Positions 51,676-59,456 of a DNA stretch of 64,000 bases are shown in pieces. Source of the DNA: Massilia sp. Leaf139 (GTDB taxonomy: Bacteria; Pseudomonadota; Gammaproteobacteria; Burkholderiales; Burkholderiaceae_D); NCBI RefSeq assembly GCF_001424165.1, contig NZ_LMOJ01000025.1, positions 516,134-580,133 on the forward strand. The letters run 5' to 3'. The notes beneath the pieces are model-generated. The model was not told the origin of the DNA. It did no database searches and saw only the letters and a program-made list of their open reading frames with translations. A program made the translations under genes and the position numbers. Within the stretch, counting starts at the first letter, position 1; each line of letters begins with the position of its first letter.

Positions 51676-53096
51676 GCGCCGCACGAAAGCAAGCAATGAC
51701 CAGAACCCTCCTTTCCACGCTGCTGCTGGCAGCCTGCTGCGGCGCCGCGACCGCGCAGACCGCAAACACCATGCGCCTGGCGCCGAAGGCGCAAGCCAAG
51801 AACATCATCTTCTTCCTCGGCGACGGCATGGGCCCGACCACGATCACGGCCGCGCGCATCTTCAAGGCCGGCGAAGACGGCTTGCTCGATTTCGAACGGC
51901 TCGATCGCACCGCGCGCATCAAGACCTATTCGGCCGACGCCCAGGTGACCGACAGCGCGCCCTCGATGGGCGCCTACATGACGGGCGTGAAGATCAACAA
52001 CGACGTCATCTCGCTGAAGGACGCGAAACCGGTCGCACCGGGAAAGGACGGCAACGGTAATCCAAGCATTGACCGCTGCGGCACCGGTAACGGCACGGCG
52101 CCGATGACGATCCTGGAACTGGCCAAGGCGGCCGGCAAGTCGGTCGGCGCGATCACGACGACCGAGCTGACGCACGCCACGCCGGCCTCGACCTTCTCGC
52201 ACGTCTGCGACCGCGACATGGCCTACAACATCGCCGAGCAGCTCGTGCCCGGCGGCGCCGGTTTCAACCCGCGCCTGAAGGACGGCGTCGACGTCCTGAT
52301 GGGCGGCGGGCGCAACCACTTCACGCCGTATGAGGCCAAGCGCAATCCGAAGGGCCGCGGCGACGGGCGCGACCTGGTGGCCGAGCTGGAAAAGCAGGGC
52401 TATTTCATCGCCAATACGCGCGCCGACATGGCCTCGGGCCGCCCCGGCCAGAAATTCCTCGGCCTGTACAGCGCCGAGAGCCATCTCGACTACGCCTCCA
52501 AACGCCGTCCCGAGCAGCCGACGCTGGCCGAGATGACGGCCAAGTCGATCGAACTTCTGTCCACCAATCCGAAAGGCTTCTTCCTGATGGTCGAAGGCGG
52601 CAAGATCGACCACGCGCTGCACGATACGAATGCGCGCAATGCCCTGATCGAGACGGTGGCGTTCGACGAGGCGATCCAGACCGCGGTGGAGCGCATGCGC
52701 GCCATCGATCCGGGCCTGGACAACACCCTGATCGTCGTCACCGCCGATCACGACCACACGATGGTCTTGAACGGCTACCCGAAGCGCGGCAACCCGGTAC
52801 TCGACATCGTGCGCGGCTACCGCGACGGCGAGCCGACGCGCGACGCCGACGGCAAGACCTACACCACCCTCGTCTTCGGCAACGGCCCGAACCGCCCGGA
52901 CGTGCGCGCCGATGTCGACAGCGCCAAGGCGCTGGCCGCGGACTACCACCAGGAGACGGGCGTGAAGTGGTCGAGCGAATCGCACGGCGGCGGCGACGTC
53001 AAGCTGTATGCCGCCGGCGCCGGCTCGGCGCCCTTCCGCGGCACGATCGAGAACACGCATGTGTTCACGCTGATGAAGGCGGCGGCGGGCTTGTGA
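51672..53096 (+). CDS. Alkaline phosphatase, soluble periplasmic form
   Basis: The protein has 474 aa with a signal peptide (about 1-28, ending ATAQ). It has the same motif set: FFLGDGMGPTT, the phospho-Ser in VTDSAPSMGAYMTG, EGGKIDHALHD, TADHDHTMV and ESHGGGDVKL. It is a tandem paralog of the gene before, which keeps a lipid anchor while this one does not, so one enzyme sits on the membrane and the other is free. A palindrome pair follows its stop. No Pho box was recognised upstream. Confidence 0.9.
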   Translation: MSAARKQAMTRTLLSTLLLAACCGAATAQTANTMRLAPKAQAKNIIFFLGDGMGPTTITAARIFKAGEDGLLDFERLDRTARIKTYSADAQVTDSAPSMGAYMTGVKINNDVISLKDAKPVAPGKDGNGNPSIDRCGTGNGTAPMTILELAKAAGKSVGAITTTELTHATPASTFSHVCDRDMAYNIAEQLVPGGAGFNPRLKDGVDVLMGGGRNHFTPYEAKRNPKGRGDGRDLVAELEKQGYFIANTRADMASGRPGQKFLGLYSAESHLDYASKRRPEQPTLAEMTAKSIELLSTNPKGFFLMVEGGKIDHALHDTNARNALIETVAFDEAIQTAVERMRAIDPGLDNTLIVVTADHDHTMVLNGYPKRGNPVLDIVRGYRDGEPTRDADGKTYTTLVFGNGPNRPDVRADVDSAKALAADYHQETGVKWSSESHGGGDVKLYAAGAGSAPFRGTIENTHVFTLMKAAAGL

Positions 53097-53101
53097 TGAA
53101 C

Positions 53102-53183
53102 CGTAGGGTGGGCGCCCTGTGCCCACCAGAAGCATAGGTCTCGCTTGCGCATCGCTCGGTGGGCACGGGGCGCCCACCCTACA
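53102..53183. repeat. Facing pair of GTAGGGTGGGCGCCC palindromes
   Basis: CGTAGGGTGGGCGCCCTGTGCCCACC at 53102-53127 and its reverse at 53158-53183 enclose 30 bp. Each contains an 8-bp stem, and together they form one long hairpin. It is the same layout as the 11757-11903 pair, with a different stem. Confidence 0.82.
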
Positions 53184-53204
53184 AATGCAAACCCCATTTA
53201 AAAC

Positions 53205-53236
53205 AAAAAGCCCCGATCGTGAGATCGGGGCTTTTT
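53205..53236. terminator. Bidirectional intrinsic terminator
   Basis: A perfect 14-bp stem AAAAAGCCCCGATC with a GTGA loop ends in T-runs on both strands. It serves the phosphatase pair and the convergent SWIB gene. Confidence 0.9.
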
Positions 53237-53264
53237 AAACATCCGGCCAGAAGGCCAGGTATTC

Positions 53265-53666
53265 TTATTTCAGGTGATTCGAAATCAGCTTGGTCATTTC
53301 GAACATCGAGACCTGGGCCTTGCCACCGAAGACGGCTTTCAGCTTGTCGTCGGCGTTGATCATCTGGCGGTTGTCCGCAGCCTGCAGATCCGCTTTCTTG
53401 ATGTATTCCCAGACTTTCTTCGTCACCTCGGTGCGTGGCAGCGGCTTGTTGCCGACCACTGCAGCCAGTTCGGCCGACGGCGTCAGTTCTTTCATGAACG
53501 CGGCGTTTGGCTTGCGTGCGGCGGCCGGTTTCTTGGCGGCTGCTGCTTTCGGTGCTGCTTCCTTGGCAGGAGCTGCTGCCTTCTTCGCTGCAGGCTTGGC
53601 CGCGGCGGCCGGCTTCGCGGCTGCCTTTTTTGCAGGCGCTGCTGGGGATTTCTTGGCTGTTGCCAT
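53265..53666 (-). CDS. SWIB/MDM2-domain DNA-binding protein
   Basis: The protein has 133 aa. A perfect AGGAGG ribosome site at 7 bp marks ATG 53666. Residues about 1-55 are Ala/Lys/Pro repeats (KKAAAKPAAAAKPAAKKAAA), a histone H1-like tail. The SWIB domain follows (about 60-133), with LPRTEVTKKVWEYIKK and a final VSMFEMTKLISNHLK. In chlamydiae SWIB is linked to chromatin or topoisomerases; in betaproteobacteria the role is unknown. The strong ribosome site and terminator predict high expression, as for a nucleoid protein. Confidence 0.9.
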   Translation of the reverse strand: MATAKKSPAAPAKKAAAKPAAAAKPAAKKAAAPAKEAAPKAAAAKKPAAARKPNAAFMKELTPSAELAAVVGNKPLPRTEVTKKVWEYIKKADLQAADNRQMINADDKLKAVFGGKAQVSMFEMTKLISNHLK

Positions 53667-53839
53667 CTTCGAGCCTCCTAATATGAGAAATTGCGCAATA
53701 CATCGCACGGCTTATATTGGTGGCGTTTTACTGTTCCTGCAAGTCTTTTTCACCATTTTTTCACTCTGATAAGCCCAAAAAACAGGGTTTATACGCAACT
53801 CGTCCGGATAGAGTGAAAAAGCGCCATAAAACGCATGCA

Positions 53840-53876
53840 AAAACGCCGCGCCGACAGAGGTCGGGCGCGGCGTTTT
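53840..53876 (-). terminator. GC-rich hairpin, probable ffh transcript terminator
   Basis: A 13-bp perfect stem AAAACGCCGCGCC, extended by a CCGAC/GTCGG inner pair, with an AGAG loop. On the minus strand five T follow. It lies beyond the palindromic region 53907-54023. Confidence 0.7.
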
Positions 53877-53906
53877 AAGAGGACAAAAGATTCCGCTAAA
53901 GCTTCA

Positions 53907-54023
53907 GAATCTCGAAGAACCGTAGCGAGCGGCAGCAATGTTGGCCGAGACGCGCAGCTGTACGAGTAGTACAGCGAGCATCGCAGGCCGACAGTGCAAC
54001 GCGCAGTAGGGTATTCGAGATTC
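53907..54023. repeat. 117-bp long imperfect palindrome after ffh
   Basis: The outer arms are GAATCTCGAA (53907-53916) and TTCGAGATTC (54014-54023). Middle arms are TGTTGGCC (53939-53946) and GGCCGACA (53986-53993). Inner arms are GCTGTAC (53957-53963) and GTACAGC (53969-53975), with a GAGTA loop. The 10-nt internal loops between middle and inner arms are symmetric. It begins 3 bp after the ffh stop. It could be a structured 3' untranslated RNA or a MITE-like repeat. Confidence 0.65.
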
Positions 54024-54026
54024 CTA

Positions 54027-55394
54027 CTACCGCATACCGGGCATCATGCCTTTCATACCGCGCATCATCTTCATCAAGCCGCCGCCCTTCAGCTTTTTCA
54101 TCATCGTCTGCATCTGGTCGTACTGGTTCAGCATGCGGTTGACTTCCTGCACCTGCACGCCGGCGCCGGCGGCGATGCGGCGCTTGCGGTTGGCCTTGAT
54201 CAGCTCCGGCTTGGCGCGTTCCAGCGGCGTCATCGAATCGATGATGCCGCACATGCGCTTGACCTGCTTCTCGGCCTGATCCATGTTGGCGCCCGCCGCG
54301 GCCTGCTGGAACTGCGCCGGCAGTTTGTCCAGCAGACCCGACATGCCGCCCATCTTCTTCATCTGCGACAGCTGCGCCTTGAAGTCGTTCATGTCGAAGC
54401 GGCCGCCCGACTTGATCTTGTTGGCCATGTCGGCCGCGGCTTTTTCGTCGACGCCTTTGCGGGCCTCTTCGACCAGCGCCATGATGTCGCCCATGCCCAG
54501 CACGCGGCTGGCCATGCGGGTCGGATCGAAGGCCTCCAGGCCATCGAGCTTTTCCGAGACGCCGGCGAACTTGATCGGCTTGCCGGTCACGTGGCGCACC
54601 GACAGCGCCGCACCGCCGCGCGAATCGCCATCGAGCTTGGTCAGCACGATGCCGGTCAGCGGCAGCGCGTCGTTGAAGGCCTTGGCGGTGTTGATCGCAT
54701 CCTGGCCCAGCATGGCGTCGACCACGAACAGGGTCTCGATCGGTTTCACCGCGCCGTGGACGGCGGCGATTTCCTGCATCATCGCTTCGTCGATACCGAG
54801 GCGGCCGGCGGTGTCGATGATCAGGACGTCGTGGTAATGCTTCTTGGCCCAGTCCAGCGCGTTCAGGGCGATGTCGACCGGCTTGTCGGTCGACGAGGAC
54901 GGGAAGAAGTCGGCGCCGACCTGCTTGGTCACCGATTCGAGCTGGGCGATCGCAGCCGGACGATACACGTCGGCCGAGACGGTCAGCACCTTTTTCTTCT
55001 TCTGCTCCTTCAGGTACTTGGCGAGCTTGCCGGTGGTGGTCGTTTTACCGACACCCTGCAAACCGGCCATCAGGATGATCGCCGGCGGCTGCTGCGCGAA
55101 CGACAGCTGGGTCGCTTCGGGGCCGAGGTCGGCGCCCATCAGGGCGGCCAGCTCGCGCTGCACCACGCCGACCAGGGCCTGGCCGGGGCTGAGCGAGCCG
55201 ATGACTTCTTCGCCCAGCGCTTTTTCCTTGACCTTGGCGATGAATTCGCGCACCGCCGGCAGGGCCACGTCGGCCTCGAGCAGGGCCAGGCGTACTTCGC
55301 GCAGCATCTCGGAGGTGTTCGCCTCGGTCAGGCGGGCCTCGCCGCGCATCGTCTTGACGACCTTGGCAAGGCGTTGGGTAAGGTTATCTAGCAT
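54027..55394 (-). CDS. ffh: Signal recognition particle protein Ffh
   Basis: Ffh binds signal sequences of membrane proteins with 4.5S RNA. The protein has 455 aa. The N domain covers about 1-85. The G domain has GLQGVGKTTTTGKLAKYL (about 106), DTAGRLGID and TKLDGDSRGGAALS. The methionine-rich M domain covers about 325-455 and ends in MKGMMPGMR. It is divergent from the ABC operon. In relatives the ccsA-like gene is often its direct neighbour. Confidence 0.97.
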   Translation of the reverse strand: MLDNLTQRLAKVVKTMRGEARLTEANTSEMLREVRLALLEADVALPAVREFIAKVKEKALGEEVIGSLSPGQALVGVVQRELAALMGADLGPEATQLSFAQQPPAIILMAGLQGVGKTTTTGKLAKYLKEQKKKKVLTVSADVYRPAAIAQLESVTKQVGADFFPSSSTDKPVDIALNALDWAKKHYHDVLIIDTAGRLGIDEAMMQEIAAVHGAVKPIETLFVVDAMLGQDAINTAKAFNDALPLTGIVLTKLDGDSRGGAALSVRHVTGKPIKFAGVSEKLDGLEAFDPTRMASRVLGMGDIMALVEEARKGVDEKAAADMANKIKSGGRFDMNDFKAQLSQMKKMGGMSGLLDKLPAQFQQAAAGANMDQAEKQVKRMCGIIDSMTPLERAKPELIKANRKRRIAAGAGVQVQEVNRMLNQYDQMQTMMKKLKGGGLMKMMRGMKGMMPGMR

Positions 55395-55667
55395 GTTCTA
55401 CCTATATATAAGGCGGCAATTCGACAGGAACCGCATTTCCGAATCCGTCATTTTACCCTGCGCCCAGCTCGCCCGCCCGTCCTTGCCGCCTTTTTGCCGC
55501 GCGAATTTTTGGCCGCCGTCATCTTGTTCCACATCAAAAGCCGAGCTTGCTTTATCTGACACATTCTGGATTCGCGGTGAGTCCTTTCCTTTTGACATCA
55601 GTTTCGAGGAAAGATAAGCGCCGCGGCGGCAACGGCCGCCTTTTCGGCCTACACAAGGGAGACAGGC

Positions 55668-56651
55668 ATGATGCACAAATTCGGCAAAACCCTGGCCGCG
55701 CTGGCCTTGCTGGCCGCAAGCGCTGCGCAGAGCCAGGTACAGGCCCAGGAAGTCGTAAGGCTCGGGAACATCAAGCTGGCCCATTTCGGCGCCATCTCGT
55801 ACATCAAGGAGATCGCACCCAGGTGCGGCATCAAGGTCGAGGAAAAAACCTTCGCCAAGGGACTCGACGTGATGCAGGCGATCATCGCCGGCGAACTCGA
55901 TGTCGGCGCCACCGCGTCCGAGGCCGCGATTTCCGGCCGCGCCGGCGGCGCCCCGATCCTGGTGGTGGCCGGCTTCGCCACCGGCGGCGCGCGCCTGGTG
56001 GCGCAGCCGGGGCAGAACATCACGAGCGTCGCCCACTTGAAGGGCAAGCGCGTCGGCGTCACGCGCGGCGCCATCCAGGAAGTGCTGCTCATGGCCGAGC
56101 TGCAGAAGCACAAGCTCAGTTCGGGCACCGAACCGGGCAAGGACGTGCAGCTGGTCTTCCTCTCGTACGCCGACCTGAACGCCGCCATGATCGGCAAGCA
56201 GATCGACGCCATGATGCAGTCCGAACCGCAGGCCTCGCAGGCGATCAACAAGGCCTTTGGCGTCGAAGTGCTGAAACCCTACGACACCCCGATCGGCTCG
56301 CCCGTGCGCACCATGGTCATGACCGAACAGTTCTACAACACGCGGCGCCCGCTCGCCGAAAAATTCATGCGCTGCTTCGTGCAGGCGACCAAGGCCTTCA
56401 TCGACGACAAGGCGCTGGCCTCGAAATACGTGCGCGAGACGATTTTCAAGGGCCAGATCAGCGTCGACGACTTCGAGGACGCGATCGGCAACGCGCCGTA
56501 TTCGTACGACATCACGGCCGAGCACATCCAGGTCACGACCGACACCATGGCGAAAACCGGGGTGGGGCGCATGCGCCAGCCGCCGGTGGCGCGCGACTGG
56601 GTGCGCACCGACCTGCTGGCCGCGGCCAAGAAAAGCCTGAACGTGAACTGA
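55668..56651 (+). CDS. ABC transporter substrate-binding protein (NMT1/SsuA-like)
   Basis: The protein has 327 aa with a signal peptide (about 1-26, ending VQAQE). The pattern LGNIKLAHFGAISYIKEI, AGELDVGATASEAAI and LKGKRVGVTRGA fits binding proteins for sulfonates, taurine, nitrate or thiamine precursors. It is the first gene of a complete importer. The 273-bp gap upstream, to ffh, has no gene; CAAGGGAGAC serves as ribosome site. Confidence 0.85.
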   Translation: MMHKFGKTLAALALLAASAAQSQVQAQEVVRLGNIKLAHFGAISYIKEIAPRCGIKVEEKTFAKGLDVMQAIIAGELDVGATASEAAISGRAGGAPILVVAGFATGGARLVAQPGQNITSVAHLKGKRVGVTRGAIQEVLLMAELQKHKLSSGTEPGKDVQLVFLSYADLNAAMIGKQIDAMMQSEPQASQAINKAFGVEVLKPYDTPIGSPVRTMVMTEQFYNTRRPLAEKFMRCFVQATKAFIDDKALASKYVRETIFKGQISVDDFEDAIGNAPYSYDITAEHIQVTTDTMAKTGVGRMRQPPVARDWVRTDLLAAAKKSLNVN

Positions 56652-56666
56652 GGCGGGAGAGCGATC

Positions 56667-57530
56667 ATGAATGAGCCGAAGGCAAGCACGGCGTGGCGCC
56701 GCGAGTGGCAGGCGCGCGCGGTCGGCATGGTGGTGCCGCTGCTGGCGATCCTGATCTGGCAGGCCGTGGCCAGCGCCGGCCTGGTCAACCCGCAGGTGCT
56801 GCCGGCGCCGGTCGACGTCGGCCACAAATGGGTCGAGTACCTGCTGCCGCTGCAAGCTTACGAGGAGCATGGCGGCCGCATCTGGTGGTCATCGGCCTGG
56901 TGGGCCTGGGCTTTTTCGGGCGAGCTGGTGGTCGACACCCTTACCAGTCTGTACAGGGTGGTGGTGGGCTTCGCCATCGGCGGCGGCCTGGCCCTGCCGC
57001 TGGGACTGGCGATGGGCGCGATCCCCGCCGTCTACGCCTGGATGAACCCCCTGGTGCAGCTGCTGCGTCCGATTCCGCCGATCGCCTACATCCCGCTGGC
57101 CATCCTCTGGTTCGGCCTGGGTAATCCGCCCGCCGTGTTCCTGATCGCGCTGGGCGCCTTCTTTCCGGTCTTGATGAACACCATCGCCGGCGTGCGCCAG
57201 GTCGACGGCATCTATCTGCGCGCGGCGCGCAGCCTGGGCGCCGGCCGCGGCACGGTGTTCTACCGCGTGATCCTGCCGGCGGCCGTGCCCTACATCCTGT
57301 CGGGTGTGCGGATCGGCATCGGCACCGCCTTCATCGTCGTCATCGTCTCCGAGATGATTGCGGTGAACAACGGCCTGGGCTTTCGCATCCTGGAAGCGCG
57401 CGAGTATTTTTGGTCGGACAAGATCATCGCCGGCATGATCACCATCGGCATGCTCGGTCTCGCCATCGACATCGGCATGAACCGCCTGAACAACTACCTG
57501 CTGCGCTGGCACCGCGGCCTGGAGCATTGA
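56667..57530 (+). CDS. ABC transporter permease (SsuC/TauC-like)
   Basis: The protein has 287 aa with about six membrane helices. The EAA motif region is RAARSLGAGRGTVFYRVILPAAVP. RPIPPIAYIPLAILWFGLG is the TauC/SsuC hallmark. A hydrophilic loop of about 45 residues lies between helices 1 and 2 (VEYLLPLQAYEEHGG), longer than usual in SsuC. It follows the binding protein by 15 bp. Confidence 0.88.
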   Translation: MNEPKASTAWRREWQARAVGMVVPLLAILIWQAVASAGLVNPQVLPAPVDVGHKWVEYLLPLQAYEEHGGRIWWSSAWWAWAFSGELVVDTLTSLYRVVVGFAIGGGLALPLGLAMGAIPAVYAWMNPLVQLLRPIPPIAYIPLAILWFGLGNPPAVFLIALGAFFPVLMNTIAGVRQVDGIYLRAARSLGAGRGTVFYRVILPAAVPYILSGVRIGIGTAFIVVIVSEMIAVNNGLGFRILEAREYFWSDKIIAGMITIGMLGLAIDIGMNRLNNYLLRWHRGLEH

Positions 57531-57540
57531 GGGAGCACGC

Positions 57541-58335
57541 ATGGAAGCGCATATCCGCATTCAGAAGGTCAATAAAGTCTTCGCCAGCGGGCGGCGCGAG
57601 ATCGTGGCGCTGCAGGACATCAGCCTCGACATCGCGCCCGGCCAGTTCACCTGCCTGCTCGGGCCTTCGGGCTGCGGCAAGTCGACCCTGCTCAACGCCG
57701 TGGCCGGCTTTTCCCATCCGACCGGCGGCAGCATCCTGGTCGACGGCGCGCCCGTCACCGGGCCGGGGCCGGAACGCGGCATGGTGTTCCAGGAATATGC
57801 GCTGTTTCCCTGGATGACGGTCGAGAAGAACGTCGCCTTCGGGCTCGAGATCAAGGGACTGGCCAAGGCGCGCATTGCCGGCACGGTCGAGAAGCTGCTG
57901 CACATGCTGTCGCTCTCGGAATTTCGCACGCGCTATCCGAAAGACCTGTCCGGCGGCATGCGCCAGCGGGTGGCGATCGCGCGCGTGCTGGCGCTCGATT
58001 CGCCCATCATGCTGATGGACGAACCCTTCGGCGCGCTCGACGCGCTCACCCGGCGCAACCTGCAGGACGAGCTGCTGCGCATCTGGATGGAGACGAAGAA
58101 GACGATCCTGTTCGTCACCCACAGCATCGAAGAGGCGATCTATCTGGCCGACCGCATCGTCGTCATGACCTATCGGCCGGGCACGGTCAAGCGCGACATC
58201 CTGGTGGATCTGCCGCGCGGGCGCGACCCGGCTTCGCCCGCCTTCAACGACCTGAAACGCGAACTGGGCCAGCTCGTCATGGAAGAGCAGCAGCGCCATC
58301 ACCAGGACGAGCGCCGCATGGCGGCCGTCGACTAG
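57541..58335 (+). CDS. ABC transporter ATP-binding protein (SsuB/TauB-like)
   Basis: The protein has 264 aa with Walker A GPSGCGKST (about 41-49), Q-loop MVFQEYALFPWMTV, signature LSGGMRQRVAIARV, Walker B IMLMDEPFGALDAL and H-loop FVTHSIEEA. This matches the sulfonate/taurine/nitrate group. It follows the permease by 10 bp and completes the importer. Confidence 0.92.
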   Translation: MEAHIRIQKVNKVFASGRREIVALQDISLDIAPGQFTCLLGPSGCGKSTLLNAVAGFSHPTGGSILVDGAPVTGPGPERGMVFQEYALFPWMTVEKNVAFGLEIKGLAKARIAGTVEKLLHMLSLSEFRTRYPKDLSGGMRQRVAIARVLALDSPIMLMDEPFGALDALTRRNLQDELLRIWMETKKTILFVTHSIEEAIYLADRIVVMTYRPGTVKRDILVDLPRGRDPASPAFNDLKRELGQLVMEEQQRHHQDERRMAAVD

Positions 58336-58395
58336 GCGCCTGGCGGGCAGGGCAGGGCCTGCCACCGGCGGGTGTCGATGGTGTAGACTCGCGTT

Positions 58396-59205
58396 ATGCA
58401 CAACACCCTCTTTTTCGCCGCGGCCATCCTGTACGCGGCCTGCGCCCTGCTGGCCTCGAACCGGGGCGCGCTCATTTCCGGCGTCACCGCGCTGGCCTGG
58501 GCGGTGCACGGCCTGGCGCTGTGGAGCGACGCGTTTGCCCCGGGCGGCCTGCGCATCGGTTTCGCCATCATGCTCTCGGCCGCGCTGTGGGTCTCGGTGG
58601 CCGCCTACTGGGTCGAGAACCGCAACTTCGCCCTCGACGGCCTGCGCCGCCTGGTCATGCCCTGCGCCTGCGCCGCGGCCCTGCTGCCGATGGTGTTTCC
58701 GGGCGCCGTCATGCCGCTGCAAAACCAGTCGAGCGCCTTCGGCTGGCATGTGGCGGTGGCCGTGCTGGCCTACAGCACGCTGACCATCGCCGCCTTCCAC
58801 GCGGTTCTGATGGCGCTGCAGGAAACGCGCCTGCATGCGCGCGCCGTGCCCGCCGCAAACGGCTGGTTCGGCGGCGCGCTCGACCAGTTGCCGGCGCTGC
58901 TGACGATGGAAAAGCTGCTGTTCCGGCTGATCTGGATCGGCTTCGTGCTGCTCAGCCTTACTGTGCTGTCGGGCGTCGTGTTTTCGGAACAGCTGTTCGG
59001 CCGCGCGCTGCGCTGGGATCACAAAAACGTCTTCGCGCTGCTGTCCTGGCTGCTGTTCGCGGCCCTGCTGGCCGGGCGCCAATGGCGCGGCTGGCGCGGC
59101 AAGACGGCGCTGCGCTTCACGCTGGCCGGTTTCGCCACGCTGGCGCTGGCCTATGTCGGCAGCCGCTTCGTGCTGGAAGTCGTGCTGCACCGGGGGATCG
59201 CATGA
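58396..59205 (+). CDS. CcsA/YpjD-like cytochrome c assembly-type membrane protein
   Basis: The protein has 269 aa with eight predicted membrane helices. The WAVHGLALW, HVAVAVLAYSTLTIAAFHA and late FALLSWLLFAALLAGRQWRGW segments (with His residues for heme) mark the ccmC/ccsA superfamily, YpjD subgroup. YpjD proteins are often called inner-membrane cytochrome c assembly-like; their exact role is unsettled. The stop overlaps the PP0621-type gene. Confidence 0.85.
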   Translation: MHNTLFFAAAILYAACALLASNRGALISGVTALAWAVHGLALWSDAFAPGGLRIGFAIMLSAALWVSVAAYWVENRNFALDGLRRLVMPCACAAALLPMVFPGAVMPLQNQSSAFGWHVAVAVLAYSTLTIAAFHAVLMALQETRLHARAVPAANGWFGGALDQLPALLTMEKLLFRLIWIGFVLLSLTVLSGVVFSEQLFGRALRWDHKNVFALLSWLLFAALLAGRQWRGWRGKTALRFTLAGFATLALAYVGSRFVLEVVLHRGIA

Positions 59206-59456
59206 GCCGCGCCATTTTCTGGATCCTGCTGGCCTTGCTGGTCTATTTCGCGGTGCGCGCCAAGCTGCGCGCCGCTGCCCGCAAGCACGAGATGCACGTG
59301 CCGCCGCAGCGGAGCGCGCCGCCGGCCGCGGCCATCGAGGACATGACCAGCTGCGCCCATTGCGGCCTGCACTTCCCGGCCTCGGAAGCGCTGCACGCCG
59401 ATGGGCGCGATTACTGCAGCCCGGCCCACCTGCGCCTGCCGCCCCATCAACCTTGA
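59202..59456 (+). CDS. PP0621-family small membrane protein
   Basis: The protein has 84 aa. One N-terminal helix (IFWILLALLVYFAVRA) is followed by a basic linker and a Cys/His cluster, MTSCAHCGLHFPASEAL and YCSPAHL, likely a one-zinc knuckle. The family sits between ypjD and pilS in Burkholderiales. It overlaps ccsA by 4 bp and pilS probably as well. Confidence 0.85.
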   Translation: MSRAIFWILLALLVYFAVRAKLRAAARKHEMHVPPQRSAPPAAAIEDMTSCAHCGLHFPASEALHADGRDYCSPAHLRLPPHQP

